A stretch of DNA of 64,000 nucleotides from NCBI GenBank assembly GCA_900767915.1, contig CAAGAX010000066.1, forward strand, positions 16,085 through 80,084, given 5' to 3'. Positions 8,828 through 18,706 of this stretch are shown one piece after another; within the stretch, counting starts at the first letter, position 1; every line of letters begins with the position of its first letter. Source of the DNA: Acholeplasmatales bacterium. GTDB lineage: Bacteria; Bacillota_I; Bacilli_A; Acholeplasmatales; Anaeroplasmataceae. Made by a program: the position numbers and the translations under genes. Below the pieces are notes generated by a model. The model was not told the DNA's origin, searched no databases, and worked only from the letters and a program-made list of their open reading frames with translations.

Positions 8828-8856
8828 TTGCAATTTCTATGAAAATGTAGTAAAAT
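8828..8856 (+). promoter_or_regulatory. Promoter of tRNA-Gln
   Basis: TTGCAA (8828-8833), 17-base spacer, TAAAAT (8851-8856). The mature tRNA starts 17 bases further on. Confidence 0.65.
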
Positions 8857-8872
8857 ATTTAAGCACATATAT

Positions 8873-8947
8873 AGCATCTTAGCCAAGCGGTAAGGCCCTG
8901 GACTCTGACCCCAGTATGCACAGGTTCGAATCCTGTAGATGCTGCCA
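8873..8947 (+). tRNA. tRNA-Gln (anticodon CTG), CCA encoded
   Basis: 75 nt cloverleaf. Acceptor arms AGCATCT and AGATGCT, D arm with AGCCAAGCGGTAAGGC as in other bacterial tRNA-Gln, anticodon loop CTCTGAC giving CTG, T arm CAGGTTCGAATCCTG, then G and an encoded CCA. The base pair next to the anticodon loop is an A-C mismatch. It reads CAG codons, which are rare in this AT-rich genome. Confidence 0.93.
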
Positions 8948-8958
8948 GATTGTGTATT

Positions 8959-8990
8959 AACACTTTTGATTATTCGAAAGTGTTTTTTTT
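8959..8990 (+). terminator. Terminator of tRNA-Gln
   Basis: AACACTTT and AAAGTGTT form a perfect stem with a ten-base loop, followed by six T residues. Confidence 0.88.
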
Positions 8991-9157
8991 TACATATTTT
9001 AAATCAAATATTAAAATGAAATTTTAGTAATGAAAAATAAATATTATAAGTGGATATAGTTTAATTTTAATTATTTTATAAAAAAAATAAAAATTTAATT
9101 AATTTCATATTAAAAAAATAAAAAAAATGATATAATTCACTAAAAGGGGGAAATTAT

Positions 9158-10543
9158 ATGAAAAAGGTATTTTTTTATTTTTTTATTTTTTTTAATATTA
9201 TGTGTATCTTTAATGGAACATATGAAGTTAATTATCATGATGTCATGAAATATTTAAATATGAATATTAATGACGAAAACAACATATCAAATATTAATTT
9301 AAATAATGAATATGATAATTATGTTATTAATGATTTAAATAATGATGGATTTGAAATATTCGGATCAAAAAAAATTGATTTATCTAGTTTTTTTTCTTTG
9401 TTATCAGAAGATGAAAAAAAAGTATTTAGCTTTATTGATATGGAAGAGTTATGTGAATTTAATTATTCAGTAAATTATTATACTGATGAAAATATTTTTG
9501 TTATTAATTGTTCATTTGTTAACAATGAAAATAATATTTCCATAACTGATGAAGTACCTGCTATTTTAGTTATGAAGGATGATACTGTTGATGCAAAAAT
9601 TCTTATAAAAAAATATTGTTTTAATGAAGAAGGATATTTTGACAACGAATCATCTTTGGATTATGATAAAATTGATAATAATTATTCTATTTCGGTTAAC
9701 CAATATTATATGTCTGAAATTTATGAAGTGTCTGAAATGAATCAAAGAGGCTTTTTTAATAATATGATTGATGCATTAGGACAAATTACATCTTCTTTTT
9801 ATAACACTATTTGTGATAATGTTAATAAGCTTGAAATGAAGGTTAAGGAAATAACAAAAGGATGTATCGATGGAATAAGTACAATAATTAAGCCTGCAAT
9901 TACTACAGTGATAAAGACATGTAAAACTGCTTTTCAAAAAAAAGTTGGCATAAATGAAGCTGCTAAAATTGGGGCTGATATATTGAATATGGAAGAGGAT
10001 AGTAATGGAATTTATCATGCAAACTTTAATTGTTGGCAAAAATATGTTGGTTATAACGATTTTTATGATTTTTGTTTTAATTTAGGTACATCAATGGATA
10101 GACGTAAATTTTCATTTTATGATGAAAATGGCGATACAATAGATGATTTAATTTTATGGGGTTGGAAAGGTGATTATTTAAATTTAGGCGCAGGAATGGA
10201 AATGGGAATATACAAAAGATTTAAACATGTTCCTTTCTTTTGGTATGTATGTAAAGAATATGCTTTAAATATGTCTATTAAATTAGAAATTGAATCGGAT
10301 GTTATTTTTGAATGGGATGGAGATGGTCAAGCTCAATGGTGGATCACTGGTTTTGCTCCTAGTTTTCAAAATTGCAACGCTAACAATTTAACTGCTTATT
10401 TTACTATTAACTTTTATAATGAAGAAAATCAAGAAAAATATAATAAGCTTGAAGAAGCATTTTTGCAAAAATGGTATGATACTAATAATCCAGAAGAAAA
10501 ATGGAGTAAAGATGACAATGGGAATTATACCTATAGTTTTTAA
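9158..10543 (+). CDS. Secreted DUF4474-domain protein
   Basis: 461 residues. An N-terminal hydrophobic stretch (about residues 3-20, extremely phenylalanine-rich) looks like a signal peptide. A low-complexity Asn/Asp-rich region follows, then a basic amphipathic part (about 210-265), then a C-terminal domain from about residue 285. The last domain carries NFNCWQKYVGYNDFYDF, LGTSMDRRKF, LWGWKGDYLNLGAGMEMGIY and WWITGFAPSFQN, which match what I know of DUF4474, a family of unknown role in gut Bacillota. GGGGG lies before the ATG. A lipoprotein gene follows after 27 bases, so the two are probably an extracytoplasmic pair. Confidence 0.72.
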   Translation: MKKVFFYFFIFFNIMCIFNGTYEVNYHDVMKYLNMNINDENNISNINLNNEYDNYVINDLNNDGFEIFGSKKIDLSSFFSLLSEDEKKVFSFIDMEELCEFNYSVNYYTDENIFVINCSFVNNENNISITDEVPAILVMKDDTVDAKILIKKYCFNEEGYFDNESSLDYDKIDNNYSISVNQYYMSEIYEVSEMNQRGFFNNMIDALGQITSSFYNTICDNVNKLEMKVKEITKGCIDGISTIIKPAITTVIKTCKTAFQKKVGINEAAKIGADILNMEEDSNGIYHANFNCWQKYVGYNDFYDFCFNLGTSMDRRKFSFYDENGDTIDDLILWGWKGDYLNLGAGMEMGIYKRFKHVPFFWYVCKEYALNMSIKLEIESDVIFEWDGDGQAQWWITGFAPSFQNCNANNLTAYFTINFYNEENQEKYNKLEEAFLQKWYDTNNPEEKWSKDDNGNYTYSF

Positions 10544-10570
10544 TGATTATAAGTGAGGGAGGGCCGATTT

Positions 10571-11503
10571 ATGAAAAAGATTATTTATTTTTTATTAACG
10601 ACAACTATGATTTTGTTTTTTTCGAGTTGTACTATGTTATATCCAAAAGGTGAAAGATTTCAAATGAGATTTATTAAAGCAATTGAACGTAAGGATGCTG
10701 ATTATATAAAAAAATGCTTTAGAGCTGATTCAAATGTTTCTGATGAAGATGTTAATGCGTTACTTGCTGCATATGGAGATTCTAAAAGTACTAGAGTTAC
10801 TTATCATGCTGGACAATATACCAAAAACAATGAATATGGAAAAGTGGAAGATATATATGAAGTGACTAATGAAATAACAATTGATTCAAATACAAGTTAT
10901 CGTTTGTATTATTTTTGGTATGCAAGTGATTTTAATGATAATATAGGTATATCAAAATTATGGTTCTATACTCAAGAAAAATATGATTTATATTTACCAT
11001 ATGTTGCAGGTCTTTCTTGCATTGACGAATATGATAAAGGATTATATATAATTGATTATAATGTTTTCTTTAGTGAAAATCACCTTGATTGTATATCAAA
11101 AGTTGATACCTTTATAGATTCTATTAAAACAAGAAATGATAATGAATTTAGAAATTTACTAGCCCCTGAATTATTAAATAATGATACTAATATTAATATT
11201 GATGATTTATATGATTATTCTTCTAATCATAATAAGGAGTTTTTGAAAAAACATCGTGATTATAGATATTATTTATTTTATTTACATGACAATTTAAATT
11301 CTTATTTCTTTTGGAATATATTTTCATATAAATATAACATTAAAGCAATATATTGTTATAGTGAAAATGACAATGAAAATGGAATTCAATATCTAAATAT
11401 TACTAAAATTAAAGATACCTCTAAGAGAAAGATAAAAAATGAATTAGAATATAGGGAATTAAAAAAAGGATTTTATTATTTAAATGAAGATATATCATCT
11501 TGA
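10571..11503 (+). CDS. Lipoprotein with DUF5104-like domains
   Basis: 310 residues. Signal sequence MKKIIYFLLTTTMILFFSSC ends in a lipobox with Cys20, so it should be lipid-anchored outside the membrane. The first domain (about 30-150: MRFIKAIERKDADYIKKCF..., ISKLWFYTQEKY) resembles DUF5104, known in Clostridia and of unknown function. A second segment (about 180-290, FIDSIKTRNDNEFRNLLAPELL) looks like a divergent repeat of it. A GTG at 10553 is in frame, but GGGAGGG precedes the ATG at 10571 by seven bases. Follows the DUF4474 gene closely. Confidence 0.65.
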   Translation: MKKIIYFLLTTTMILFFSSCTMLYPKGERFQMRFIKAIERKDADYIKKCFRADSNVSDEDVNALLAAYGDSKSTRVTYHAGQYTKNNEYGKVEDIYEVTNEITIDSNTSYRLYYFWYASDFNDNIGISKLWFYTQEKYDLYLPYVAGLSCIDEYDKGLYIIDYNVFFSENHLDCISKVDTFIDSIKTRNDNEFRNLLAPELLNNDTNINIDDLYDYSSNHNKEFLKKHRDYRYYLFYLHDNLNSYFFWNIFSYKYNIKAIYCYSENDNENGIQYLNITKIKDTSKRKIKNELEYRELKKGFYYLNEDISS

Positions 11504-11620
11504 AATTGCTTTTTAAATAATTAGTACAGTATTTTTATCCTAATTTTATGATTATTTATCTTGTAAAGTTGATATATTATGTAGTAAAATACTTACGTAA
11601 TTTAATTAAAGAGGTATTTT

Positions 11621-12163
11621 ATGATAGTAAATAATACAACATTTGTAGATAAGGAAAAGGCATTTCAAACTTTAGTTAGAACTGGTAAGAAGAATATTTA
11701 TACAAAATACATTTTTGCATTTATAATGCTTATAATTGGAGTAATATTATTAGTATTTGGTATTATATTAAATCAATCATTATATTCTACTTGTGGTTCT
11801 TTATTCGCAGCTTTTGGAGTAGCATATATAATTGTTAATATAATCAATATAATTAAATTGCCTAAAAAAATTATAGCTAATAATAAGGAAATATGTGAAA
11901 GTGGTATTACCTATAATTATAAATTCAAAGAACAAAGTATCTATGTTGAATGTAAAACATTAAATAGAACAGCTAAGGCAACATATAATTACAAGGATCT
12001 AAAGAAGGTTTATGAATATGATGATCTATATGAACTTGTATTTGAAGGATATGAGGTTTTATATGTTCTTAAAAATGGCTTTGAGAATAAAAGAATGATT
12101 GATTTTTTTATTAAAAATCTTACCATTAATAAGAAAAAAATTAGAAATAGACTTAAAAAATAA
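11621..12163 (+). CDS. YcxB-like membrane protein
   Basis: 180 residues. Two adjacent hydrophobic segments (about 28-50 and 55-78) are followed by a beta-rich cytosolic domain ending in YEYDDLYELVFEGYEVLYVLKNGFEN, the typical YcxB-like C-terminal pattern. Function of the family is unknown. A GAGG site precedes the ATG. It ends at a terminator shared with the convergent dacF. Confidence 0.65.
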   Translation: MIVNNTTFVDKEKAFQTLVRTGKKNIYTKYIFAFIMLIIGVILLVFGIILNQSLYSTCGSLFAAFGVAYIIVNIINIIKLPKKIIANNKEICESGITYNYKFKEQSIYVECKTLNRTAKATYNYKDLKKVYEYDDLYELVFEGYEVLYVLKNGFENKRMIDFFIKNLTINKKKIRNRLKK

Positions 12164-12187
12164 GGAGTTATCTCCTTATTTTTTATA
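12155..12187. terminator. Bidirectional terminator between YcxB-like gene and dacF
   Basis: AAAAAATAAGGAG and CTCCTTATTTTTT form a stem around TTAT with A and T runs on the two sides, so it can terminate both convergent genes. It includes the stop codon of the plus-strand gene. Confidence 0.85.
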
Positions 12188-13346
12188 TACTATTAGAAAT
12201 CAAATATCCCATTATTTCAAATAAATTTCTTTTTTCTATCACTGAATCTGTATATAGTTCCCCTTCTAATGTTTTATTATTAGCATATACATAGGCTTTT
12301 CCCTCTAAATAATCATCAAGCTTATATTCATAGTCATATGTATAATCAACTTCTTCATTCTTTTTTGTTAATAAGCAAATATCTTTTTTTACTAATACTC
12401 TAATAGGGTACTTATATTGAGGAGATTTTATCTCTTCAAGTAAAGTATCCTTTTTTAATAATACCTTTAATTCATAATTACTAAATCCATACCTTAATAA
12501 AGCTAATGATTCACTATTTCTAGTTTTAGAATCCTTATATCCAAATACAACACTTATTAATGACATTCCATTTTGACTCATATGAAGAGTAATGTTATAT
12601 CCAGAAAATGAACAATATCCTGTTTTTAAACCATCAACACCTTCAACTCTACCCACAAGCTTATTTGTATTAACAAGCCAAAAAGGTGAATCAGTATCCT
12701 TTCTAATATAATCCTCCTTTATTGAAGTATAATTAAATATATCAGGATATTTTGTAGCTAGCTCTCTTGCAATAATCGCTGTATCATAGGCACTAGAATA
12801 ATGATCCTTATTAGATAAACCAGTACAATCAGAAAAATGAGTATTTTTTAATCCCAACATTTTAACCTTTTCATTCATTTTATTAACAAATTCTTCAATA
12901 GAGCCACTAATATTTACTCCTAATAATGTAGCACAATCATTAGCTGAAGCAATACAAACACATTTTAATGCTTCATCTACAGTTATTTTTTCTCCAACCT
13001 TTAAGTAAACCTGAGAACCTCCAATAGATGAAGAATAATCATCTACAGTTAATATCTTATCCTTAGTTAAAATATTATTTTCTAATGCTTCATATACTAA
13101 TAATAATGTCATTATTTTTGTCATAGAAGCAGGAGCTAATCTATGATTCATATCTTTCTCAAATAAAATTTTACCAGTTTCTCTTTCAATAAGTATTCCT
13201 GATTGACTATTTTGAATTAAATTTAAATTATCAGTTCCTATAGTGTTATCATTATTATTTTCTATAGAAGTAATTTCAATGGCCTTAGTGTTTAAATGTA
13301 TTAAAAATAAACTAAGAATAAAAAATACTGATAATAGCTTTTTCAT
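12183..13346 (-). CDS. dacF: D-alanyl-D-alanine carboxypeptidase (DacF/PBP5 type)
   Basis: Removes the terminal D-alanine from peptidoglycan pentapeptides outside the membrane. 387 residues with a signal peptide (about 1-22). The serine-peptidase S11 motifs are complete: SMTK (APASMTKIMTLL, catalytic serine), SAND (the SxN motif, CIASANDCATLLG) and KTG (VDGLKTGYC). A C-terminal beta domain follows (about 290-370), but I see no clear amphipathic anchor beyond the final helix FEIMGYLISNSI. GGGGATGATTAA precedes the ATG. The gene shows that this organism has a cell wall. Confidence 0.93.
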   Translation of the reverse strand: MKKLLSVFFILSLFLIHLNTKAIEITSIENNNDNTIGTDNLNLIQNSQSGILIERETGKILFEKDMNHRLAPASMTKIMTLLLVYEALENNILTKDKILTVDDYSSSIGGSQVYLKVGEKITVDEALKCVCIASANDCATLLGVNISGSIEEFVNKMNEKVKMLGLKNTHFSDCTGLSNKDHYSSAYDTAIIARELATKYPDIFNYTSIKEDYIRKDTDSPFWLVNTNKLVGRVEGVDGLKTGYCSFSGYNITLHMSQNGMSLISVVFGYKDSKTRNSESLALLRYGFSNYELKVLLKKDTLLEEIKSPQYKYPIRVLVKKDICLLTKKNEEVDYTYDYEYKLDDYLEGKAYVYANNKTLEGELYTDSVIEKRNLFEIMGYLISNSI

Positions 13347-13492
13347 TTAATCATCCCCTATTTGAATATATGACATATTAATATTATTATGAATATAAAT
13401 TAATATTTTACATATTTACTAAATAGTAATCTATCATTCAAATAGATTTTATGTTATAATTTATCCATATAATTTAAGAAAGAGGATTTTAT

Positions 13493-16400
13493 ATGAGAAT
13501 TTGTAATTATAAAGGACATAATATTGGAAAAGAACAATATGAAAAGGTTACTCAATTAGAGCTAGAAGAAGAATTTAATTTAGGTGAAATGCTAGTTTAT
13601 TCATATAATAATGGTTCTTTAGAATTTAGTAATATAACTGTTAAGTTGAATGGCTATGGTTATGCAACAGCTAATTCTAATACATATTATTCAAATCTAA
13701 ATAATAATGTATTAAATCTTTATAACTCAAATAAGGCTTTAGTAGGATCATATAAATTAATTGATTATGAAAATAAAAAGGCACTAGTTCCTTATTCTGC
13801 TTCATATGATTTAGAATTAACAAACAAAAATACAACTCTAACACTTGATGGAACTTATTTTGCAAAATATAATGATGGCACAAATACATATTCTGGTACA
13901 TATAGTATCGAATCAACATCTTTAGGCTTATATATAGTAAATTTTAAATCAGATTCAAAAGATTTTAAATTTTTTGTTTCATCAACTAGTGTTGAAGTTG
14001 ATGGCGAAAATAAAAATGTTACTACATTTAATGTTATAAATAATTTATATAAGGAATTCTATTATCAAGATGCTAAATCTACATATTATGCACCATTAAT
14101 CGTAATCGAAGACGAGTCAAATATGTCATTATATGGATTTGTTAGTAAAGGAAAGTTTGCAAAAGTATCAAGCGGTACTTATAAATATGATTCAAAAACT
14201 GGAAGATATGTATATTCAGTAGTAGGAGAATTAGCTGATACTGCAAATGATGCTGTTACATCTCCTTATGATTTAAAGACTATTAAATCTATTGAATTTG
14301 TTACTGATTCTTTATCTTCATATTCAGTAACAATGTGGTATAGTTATTCGACTTTAGGTGAAACTACTAACTTAACAACATCATATGATGTTAATGATTC
14401 AAATGCTAAAGTATTTATTATTGCAAATAAAGCTTCATATTTTGATGGTACAAATGAATATGATGCTGAATATTCAATTTCTGATAATATTCTTACTTTA
14501 AAATATAATGATACTACAAAATATTTTTATTTAGAGGATAATAAATTAACACCATGTGTATTACCAGAATCAATCTATGAATATGCTAATAAAAATGTAA
14601 ATAAAAATTCTTATTTATATAAAGATAAGGATGGTAATTTAACTTATAATCTTGTTGATGGAGATAAAGTTAAATCATATAAAGGCATAAGTAATCCATA
14701 TTCAGGATTTACTAATGCTTTTACTGATGCTCTTAAAGCATTTAATGATGAGCAAAAGAAAAATAATTCTGAATATGTAGGATTTAGCGAAGATGTTTAT
14801 GAATTTACATATACAGATGAAAATGGAACTCAGACTTTTATTTATTGCCTAATTCCTTTAAATAATGGTTCATATTATTATGCTAAATATGATGAATCTA
14901 TTCAAGGTGAATATAATGTTAATGCAGATGGATATAGTATTAGCTCTTTAATATTAGATGGCTTTGGATATTATTCATTTATGGTTACTGGTTCAAATAG
15001 AACAGGTTATACATATTATCCTGGATTATATGGAATTAATTCTGAAGAAAATTGTGTTGAGTTTTCTATGTCTACAAATTCAGTATATTATTTTGATGAT
15101 TTATCTATTGAAAATAAAAGCTGCAAATTTAGAAGCTTTGAAGCTGGTACATATATTATAATGGATAATCAAAATTTTGATTACTATGTGGAATTCGATG
15201 GTTATAAAAAAGCAAAAGTCTATAATTTGAAAGATAATTCTCTAGTTGATGAGAATGCAACATATACAAGAGACGTTTCTAATAATACTTATCAATTAAC
15301 TTTTACTGATTCTTCAAAGCAATATACATTTGATGGTGGATTATATACACGTACAATTAGTGGTAAAAAATATAATACATTTATTGTTACAAATAAGACT
15401 GCATCTTTAAAATTTAAATTTGTAAATGAAGAAGACAATTCTATATATGATTTTGATGAATTAGGAAATGCAAACGTCTATGCTAAAGATGGTACTGTTG
15501 AAAGTGGTACTTATCAAATAGTTACAGATAATCTAGTTTATTATGTTAATAATGATTCAAGTGATGCCTATACTTTAGTTTATGATGGAAGTACAGTTGT
15601 TAAATCAAAATATAGCTTACATGGTTACTATACTAGTGATTTTGAATCATTAGTATTCTTCCAATATGGTTTTGCTTTAGAAAATGGTTCTACTAGATAT
15701 TATTATCAAGAAATTGATGATAAGGTTGTAATGTATTCATATGAACCTAAAAATGAAAAAGCTAATGATTTTGGCTATGTTCAATTTGATTTTGGTGGTT
15801 ATTATGATGAAATTACATATAATGGAAAAACATATTATAGTAATAATGGTTATGCAATAAACTTTAATAGAAAAGAAGCTAATAAGGAAAAATATCCATT
15901 AAAGAGCACAAAAACTAATGAAGATGGAACAACAACAGAGACTAAATATTATTTTGATAGTTTAACATTTGCTCCTACAGGTCAAGAGTTTAGTGTAACA
16001 GGTAATATTAGCTATAACAATAAGAATTATTCATGTACAGTTACTAGAGTTCTTGATGAAAATAATAATGCAAAAATGACTGTAACTATTGGATATATTG
16101 TATTAGATATTAATGCTTCATTCCATGGAATGGGATTTGCTGAAGAAGAAGCCTCAACTTATGAAATAACTGGAATGAGATATGTTAGAGAATATGCTCA
16201 TGCTTCTTATTTAAGTTATTTACAATTCTATTACATGTTTACAGGTAATGCTAATTTAGAAAATTCATTTGGTTCTATGGAAATGGTTATAGAATATGAT
16301 GAAAATGGTGATGCTGTTGATGCTTATTTGAATTCTGATTTCTCAATAAAGACCAATATTACAGATTCAAATGGAGAATTATTAAATTTAAGTCATGCTT

Positions 16401-17110
16401 CATATGAAATTGGAAATTCTAATTCTATTAGAGCAAGTGTAGTAGGTTCTGATGGATATAAATATAATTTCTATTTATCTGTAACTCAAATTACTTCACC
16501 AAAGACATTATATGGTGTAAATGTGATTGTTACTAGAGTACAAGAATTAAGTACAACTGATGGTTATAAGCTAAAGACAGAACAAATCGTTTCTTATCAA
16601 GGTGTAAATGATTCAACTAAGAGTCAATATGTTGGTTATTTATATAGTGTTGAATTATATACTAATGGTAGTGAAAAACCAATTGAAATTTCAAGTATGC
16701 TTAAGGATGTAAATGGTGATTTATATTTGATTCATAGAGAATATGAAGGAGAAGATGAAAATAAAAAGATTTCCTCTTCAACTTATTATAAAGTTATTGT
16801 GAATGAAAAATCTGACGTTGATAATGTATATGCAAAGGTTTATGAATCTTGTAATGTTACAATGTATACTGCTAACACATATTACACATCTGATAATGCA
16901 TCTTATGTAGAAGTAATTGGCGATAAGCTTATGGTAGTAATTAAAGATGGTTCATTTGTAAGCTATTCTAATCCTTCATATGATTCAGAAACAGAAACAT
17001 ATTATTATGAGGTTAAGAATGAACAATCTACTCAAAAATATTCAGTAAAAATTGTTGATGGTAAAGCAGTTATTACTTTAGTTGAAGAAAAAACTAATAG
17101 TAAAGAATAA
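13493..17110 (+). CDS. Large beta-repeat protein without visible export signal
   Basis: 1205 residues, Tyr-, Asn-, Ser- and Thr-rich, few cysteines. Many loosely repeated beta units have the pattern LTLDGxG.A...DG....GTY....L.., for example LTLDGTYFAKYNDGTNTYSGTYSI near residue 120, ANKASYFDGTNEYDAEYSI near 310 and DELGNANVYAKDGTVESGTYQI near 650. Composition and repeats resemble adhesin-like surface proteins. However, the N-terminus is polar, and no LPXTG or hydrophobic tail is seen. An in-frame stop lies about 15 bases before the ATG, and GAGG supports that start. It may be an exported protein that lost its 5' part, or one using another route. Confidence 0.6.
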   Translation: MRICNYKGHNIGKEQYEKVTQLELEEEFNLGEMLVYSYNNGSLEFSNITVKLNGYGYATANSNTYYSNLNNNVLNLYNSNKALVGSYKLIDYENKKALVPYSASYDLELTNKNTTLTLDGTYFAKYNDGTNTYSGTYSIESTSLGLYIVNFKSDSKDFKFFVSSTSVEVDGENKNVTTFNVINNLYKEFYYQDAKSTYYAPLIVIEDESNMSLYGFVSKGKFAKVSSGTYKYDSKTGRYVYSVVGELADTANDAVTSPYDLKTIKSIEFVTDSLSSYSVTMWYSYSTLGETTNLTTSYDVNDSNAKVFIIANKASYFDGTNEYDAEYSISDNILTLKYNDTTKYFYLEDNKLTPCVLPESIYEYANKNVNKNSYLYKDKDGNLTYNLVDGDKVKSYKGISNPYSGFTNAFTDALKAFNDEQKKNNSEYVGFSEDVYEFTYTDENGTQTFIYCLIPLNNGSYYYAKYDESIQGEYNVNADGYSISSLILDGFGYYSFMVTGSNRTGYTYYPGLYGINSEENCVEFSMSTNSVYYFDDLSIENKSCKFRSFEAGTYIIMDNQNFDYYVEFDGYKKAKVYNLKDNSLVDENATYTRDVSNNTYQLTFTDSSKQYTFDGGLYTRTISGKKYNTFIVTNKTASLKFKFVNEEDNSIYDFDELGNANVYAKDGTVESGTYQIVTDNLVYYVNNDSSDAYTLVYDGSTVVKSKYSLHGYYTSDFESLVFFQYGFALENGSTRYYYQEIDDKVVMYSYEPKNEKANDFGYVQFDFGGYYDEITYNGKTYYSNNGYAINFNRKEANKEKYPLKSTKTNEDGTTTETKYYFDSLTFAPTGQEFSVTGNISYNNKNYSCTVTRVLDENNNAKMTVTIGYIVLDINASFHGMGFAEEEASTYEITGMRYVREYAHASYLSYLQFYYMFTGNANLENSFGSMEMVIEYDENGDAVDAYLNSDFSIKTNITDSNGELLNLSHASYEIGNSNSIRASVVGSDGYKYNFYLSVTQITSPKTLYGVNVIVTRVQELSTTDGYKLKTEQIVSYQGVNDSTKSQYVGYLYSVELYTNGSEKPIEISSMLKDVNGDLYLIHREYEGEDENKKISSSTYYKVIVNEKSDVDNVYAKVYESCNVTMYTANTYYTSDNASYVEVIGDKLMVVIKDGSFVSYSNPSYDSETETYYYEVKNEQSTQKYSVKIVDGKAVITLVEEKTNSKE

Positions 17111-17126
17111 AAAATAATTATTTAAA

Positions 17127-17189
17127 TGGTACTAGATTATAGCTTTGTTGATTTTATAAAATAACAAACTATCTTTCTAGTACCTTTTT
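17127..17189 (+). terminator. Terminator of the beta-repeat gene
   Basis: GGTACTAG and CTAGTACC form the base, an inner ATAGCTTTGTT/AACAAACTAT stem extends it, and five T residues follow. Confidence 0.85.
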
Positions 17190-17242
17190 ATATGGCCTGA
17201 TCTATTAATTTTATTATAAATAATAGTTATTACTTTATTTTA

Positions 17243-17271
17243 TTGCTAAAAAAAATGTATAATGCTATAAT
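17243..17271 (+). promoter_or_regulatory. Promoter of hom
   Basis: TTGCTA (17243-17248), 17-base spacer, TATAAT (17266-17271), about 30 bases before the start codon. Confidence 0.6.
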
Positions 17272-17302
17272 TAAGAAAACATAAAAAATTAGGAGAAAAG
17301 TG

Positions 17303-18583
17303 ATGAAAAAAGTAGGAATTGCTATATTAGGTTTAGGTATTGTTGGAAGTGGAGTATACCAAATAATAAATGAACATAAGGAAATATATAAAAACACTCA
17401 AGATATAGATATTGATGTTATAAAGGTATTAGATAGAACAAAGGAAAAGGCTTATAAGCTTGGCTTAACTGATGATAAAATAACTACATCTATAGATGAC
17501 ATATGTAATAATCCTAATATATCAATTGTTGTTGAGGTAATGGGAGGCTGTACTGCTGCTAAGGATTATGTATTAAAAGCCTTAGCTTCTAAAAAGTCTG
17601 TTGTTACATCTAATAAGGAATTATATTGTAAATATGGATATTTACTTGAAGCAGAGGCTAAAAAAAATGGTGTAGGTCTTTATTATGAAGCAACAGTTGC
17701 TGGTGGTATTCCTATTATTCGAGCATTATTAGATAATCTTCAAGGAAATAATATTAAATCAATTCTAGGTATAATTAATGGAACAACAAATTATATTTTA
17801 TCTAAAATGATGAATGAAGGAATTTCTTATGATGATGCTTTAAGCCAGGCTCAAATGCTAGGATATGCTGAAAAGGATCCAACAAGCGATGTTGATGGAT
17901 TTGATTCAACCTATAAGCTTTCTATATTATCATCATTAGCATTTAAAACTAAGATTCCTTATACAAAAATTTATCGTGAGGGAATAAGAAATATTTCTTT
18001 AAAGGATATAAATTATGGTTTTAAGCTAGGTTATACTTTAAAGCTTCTTGCGATTGGAAAAAATACTGAAAAGGGAATTGAAGTAAGAGTGCATCCTACA
18101 TTCATAAAAAATTCTCATCCACTTGCCACTGTAAATGATTCATATAACGCAATATTTATAACTGGTGATAGTGTTGAAGATGTAATGCTTTATGGAAGAG
18201 GTGCAGGAAAACTTCCTACAGGTAGTGCTGTTGTTGGAGATATAATATATGCGGCTATGCATGAAAGAAGCATTCAATATTCTCCTTTTAATAATACTGC
18301 TTTAGAGAATGAAAATGTTCATTTTATTGATAATTTTGAAAGTGCTTATTATATGAGATTACTTGTTAATGATACAATAGGTGTTTTAGCTAAAATAACT
18401 TCAATATTCTCTAATTATAATATTAGTGTTGCTGAGCTTATTCAATATGAGAATCAGCCTAGTGGTGTACCATTAATTATTGTGACTCACGTTACACATG
18501 AAAATAGTGTTAGAAATGCTGTAAGAGAAATAAATGAGCTTAAGGAATATGGATATGTTGAAGCAGTTATAAGAGTGAATTAA
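17303..18583 (+). CDS. hom: Homoserine dehydrogenase
   Basis: Reduces aspartate semialdehyde to homoserine for threonine and methionine synthesis. 426 residues in the classic order: Rossmann domain with GLGIVGSGV near residue 10, catalytic domain with GIINGTTNYILSKM, YAEKDPTSDVDGFD and the active-site lysine region, then a C-terminal ACT domain (about 350-426, RLLVNDTIGVLAKITSIF) that usually gives feedback control by threonine. A GTG at 17300 precedes the ATG; AGGAG spacing favours the ATG at 17303. No thr genes flank it, so it is transcribed alone. Confidence 0.96.
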   Translation: MKKVGIAILGLGIVGSGVYQIINEHKEIYKNTQDIDIDVIKVLDRTKEKAYKLGLTDDKITTSIDDICNNPNISIVVEVMGGCTAAKDYVLKALASKKSVVTSNKELYCKYGYLLEAEAKKNGVGLYYEATVAGGIPIIRALLDNLQGNNIKSILGIINGTTNYILSKMMNEGISYDDALSQAQMLGYAEKDPTSDVDGFDSTYKLSILSSLAFKTKIPYTKIYREGIRNISLKDINYGFKLGYTLKLLAIGKNTEKGIEVRVHPTFIKNSHPLATVNDSYNAIFITGDSVEDVMLYGRGAGKLPTGSAVVGDIIYAAMHERSIQYSPFNNTALENENVHFIDNFESAYYMRLLVNDTIGVLAKITSIFSNYNISVAELIQYENQPSGVPLIIVTHVTHENSVRNAVREINELKEYGYVEAVIRVN

Positions 18584-18597
18584 TTTTCACTCTTTTT
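18571..18597 (+). terminator. Terminator of hom, overlapping its stop codon
   Basis: AAGAGTGAA and TTCACTCTT form a stem around TTAATT; T residues follow. The stop codon lies in the loop. Confidence 0.82.
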
Positions 18598-18706
18598 AAA
18601 TGGAAATGAATTTTCTTAAAATTCATTAGAATCATTGCAAAAAAACATTATAAATGTTATACTTATTTTTGGCTTTTTAGCACACTAATAAGGAATGGTA
18701 TTATTT

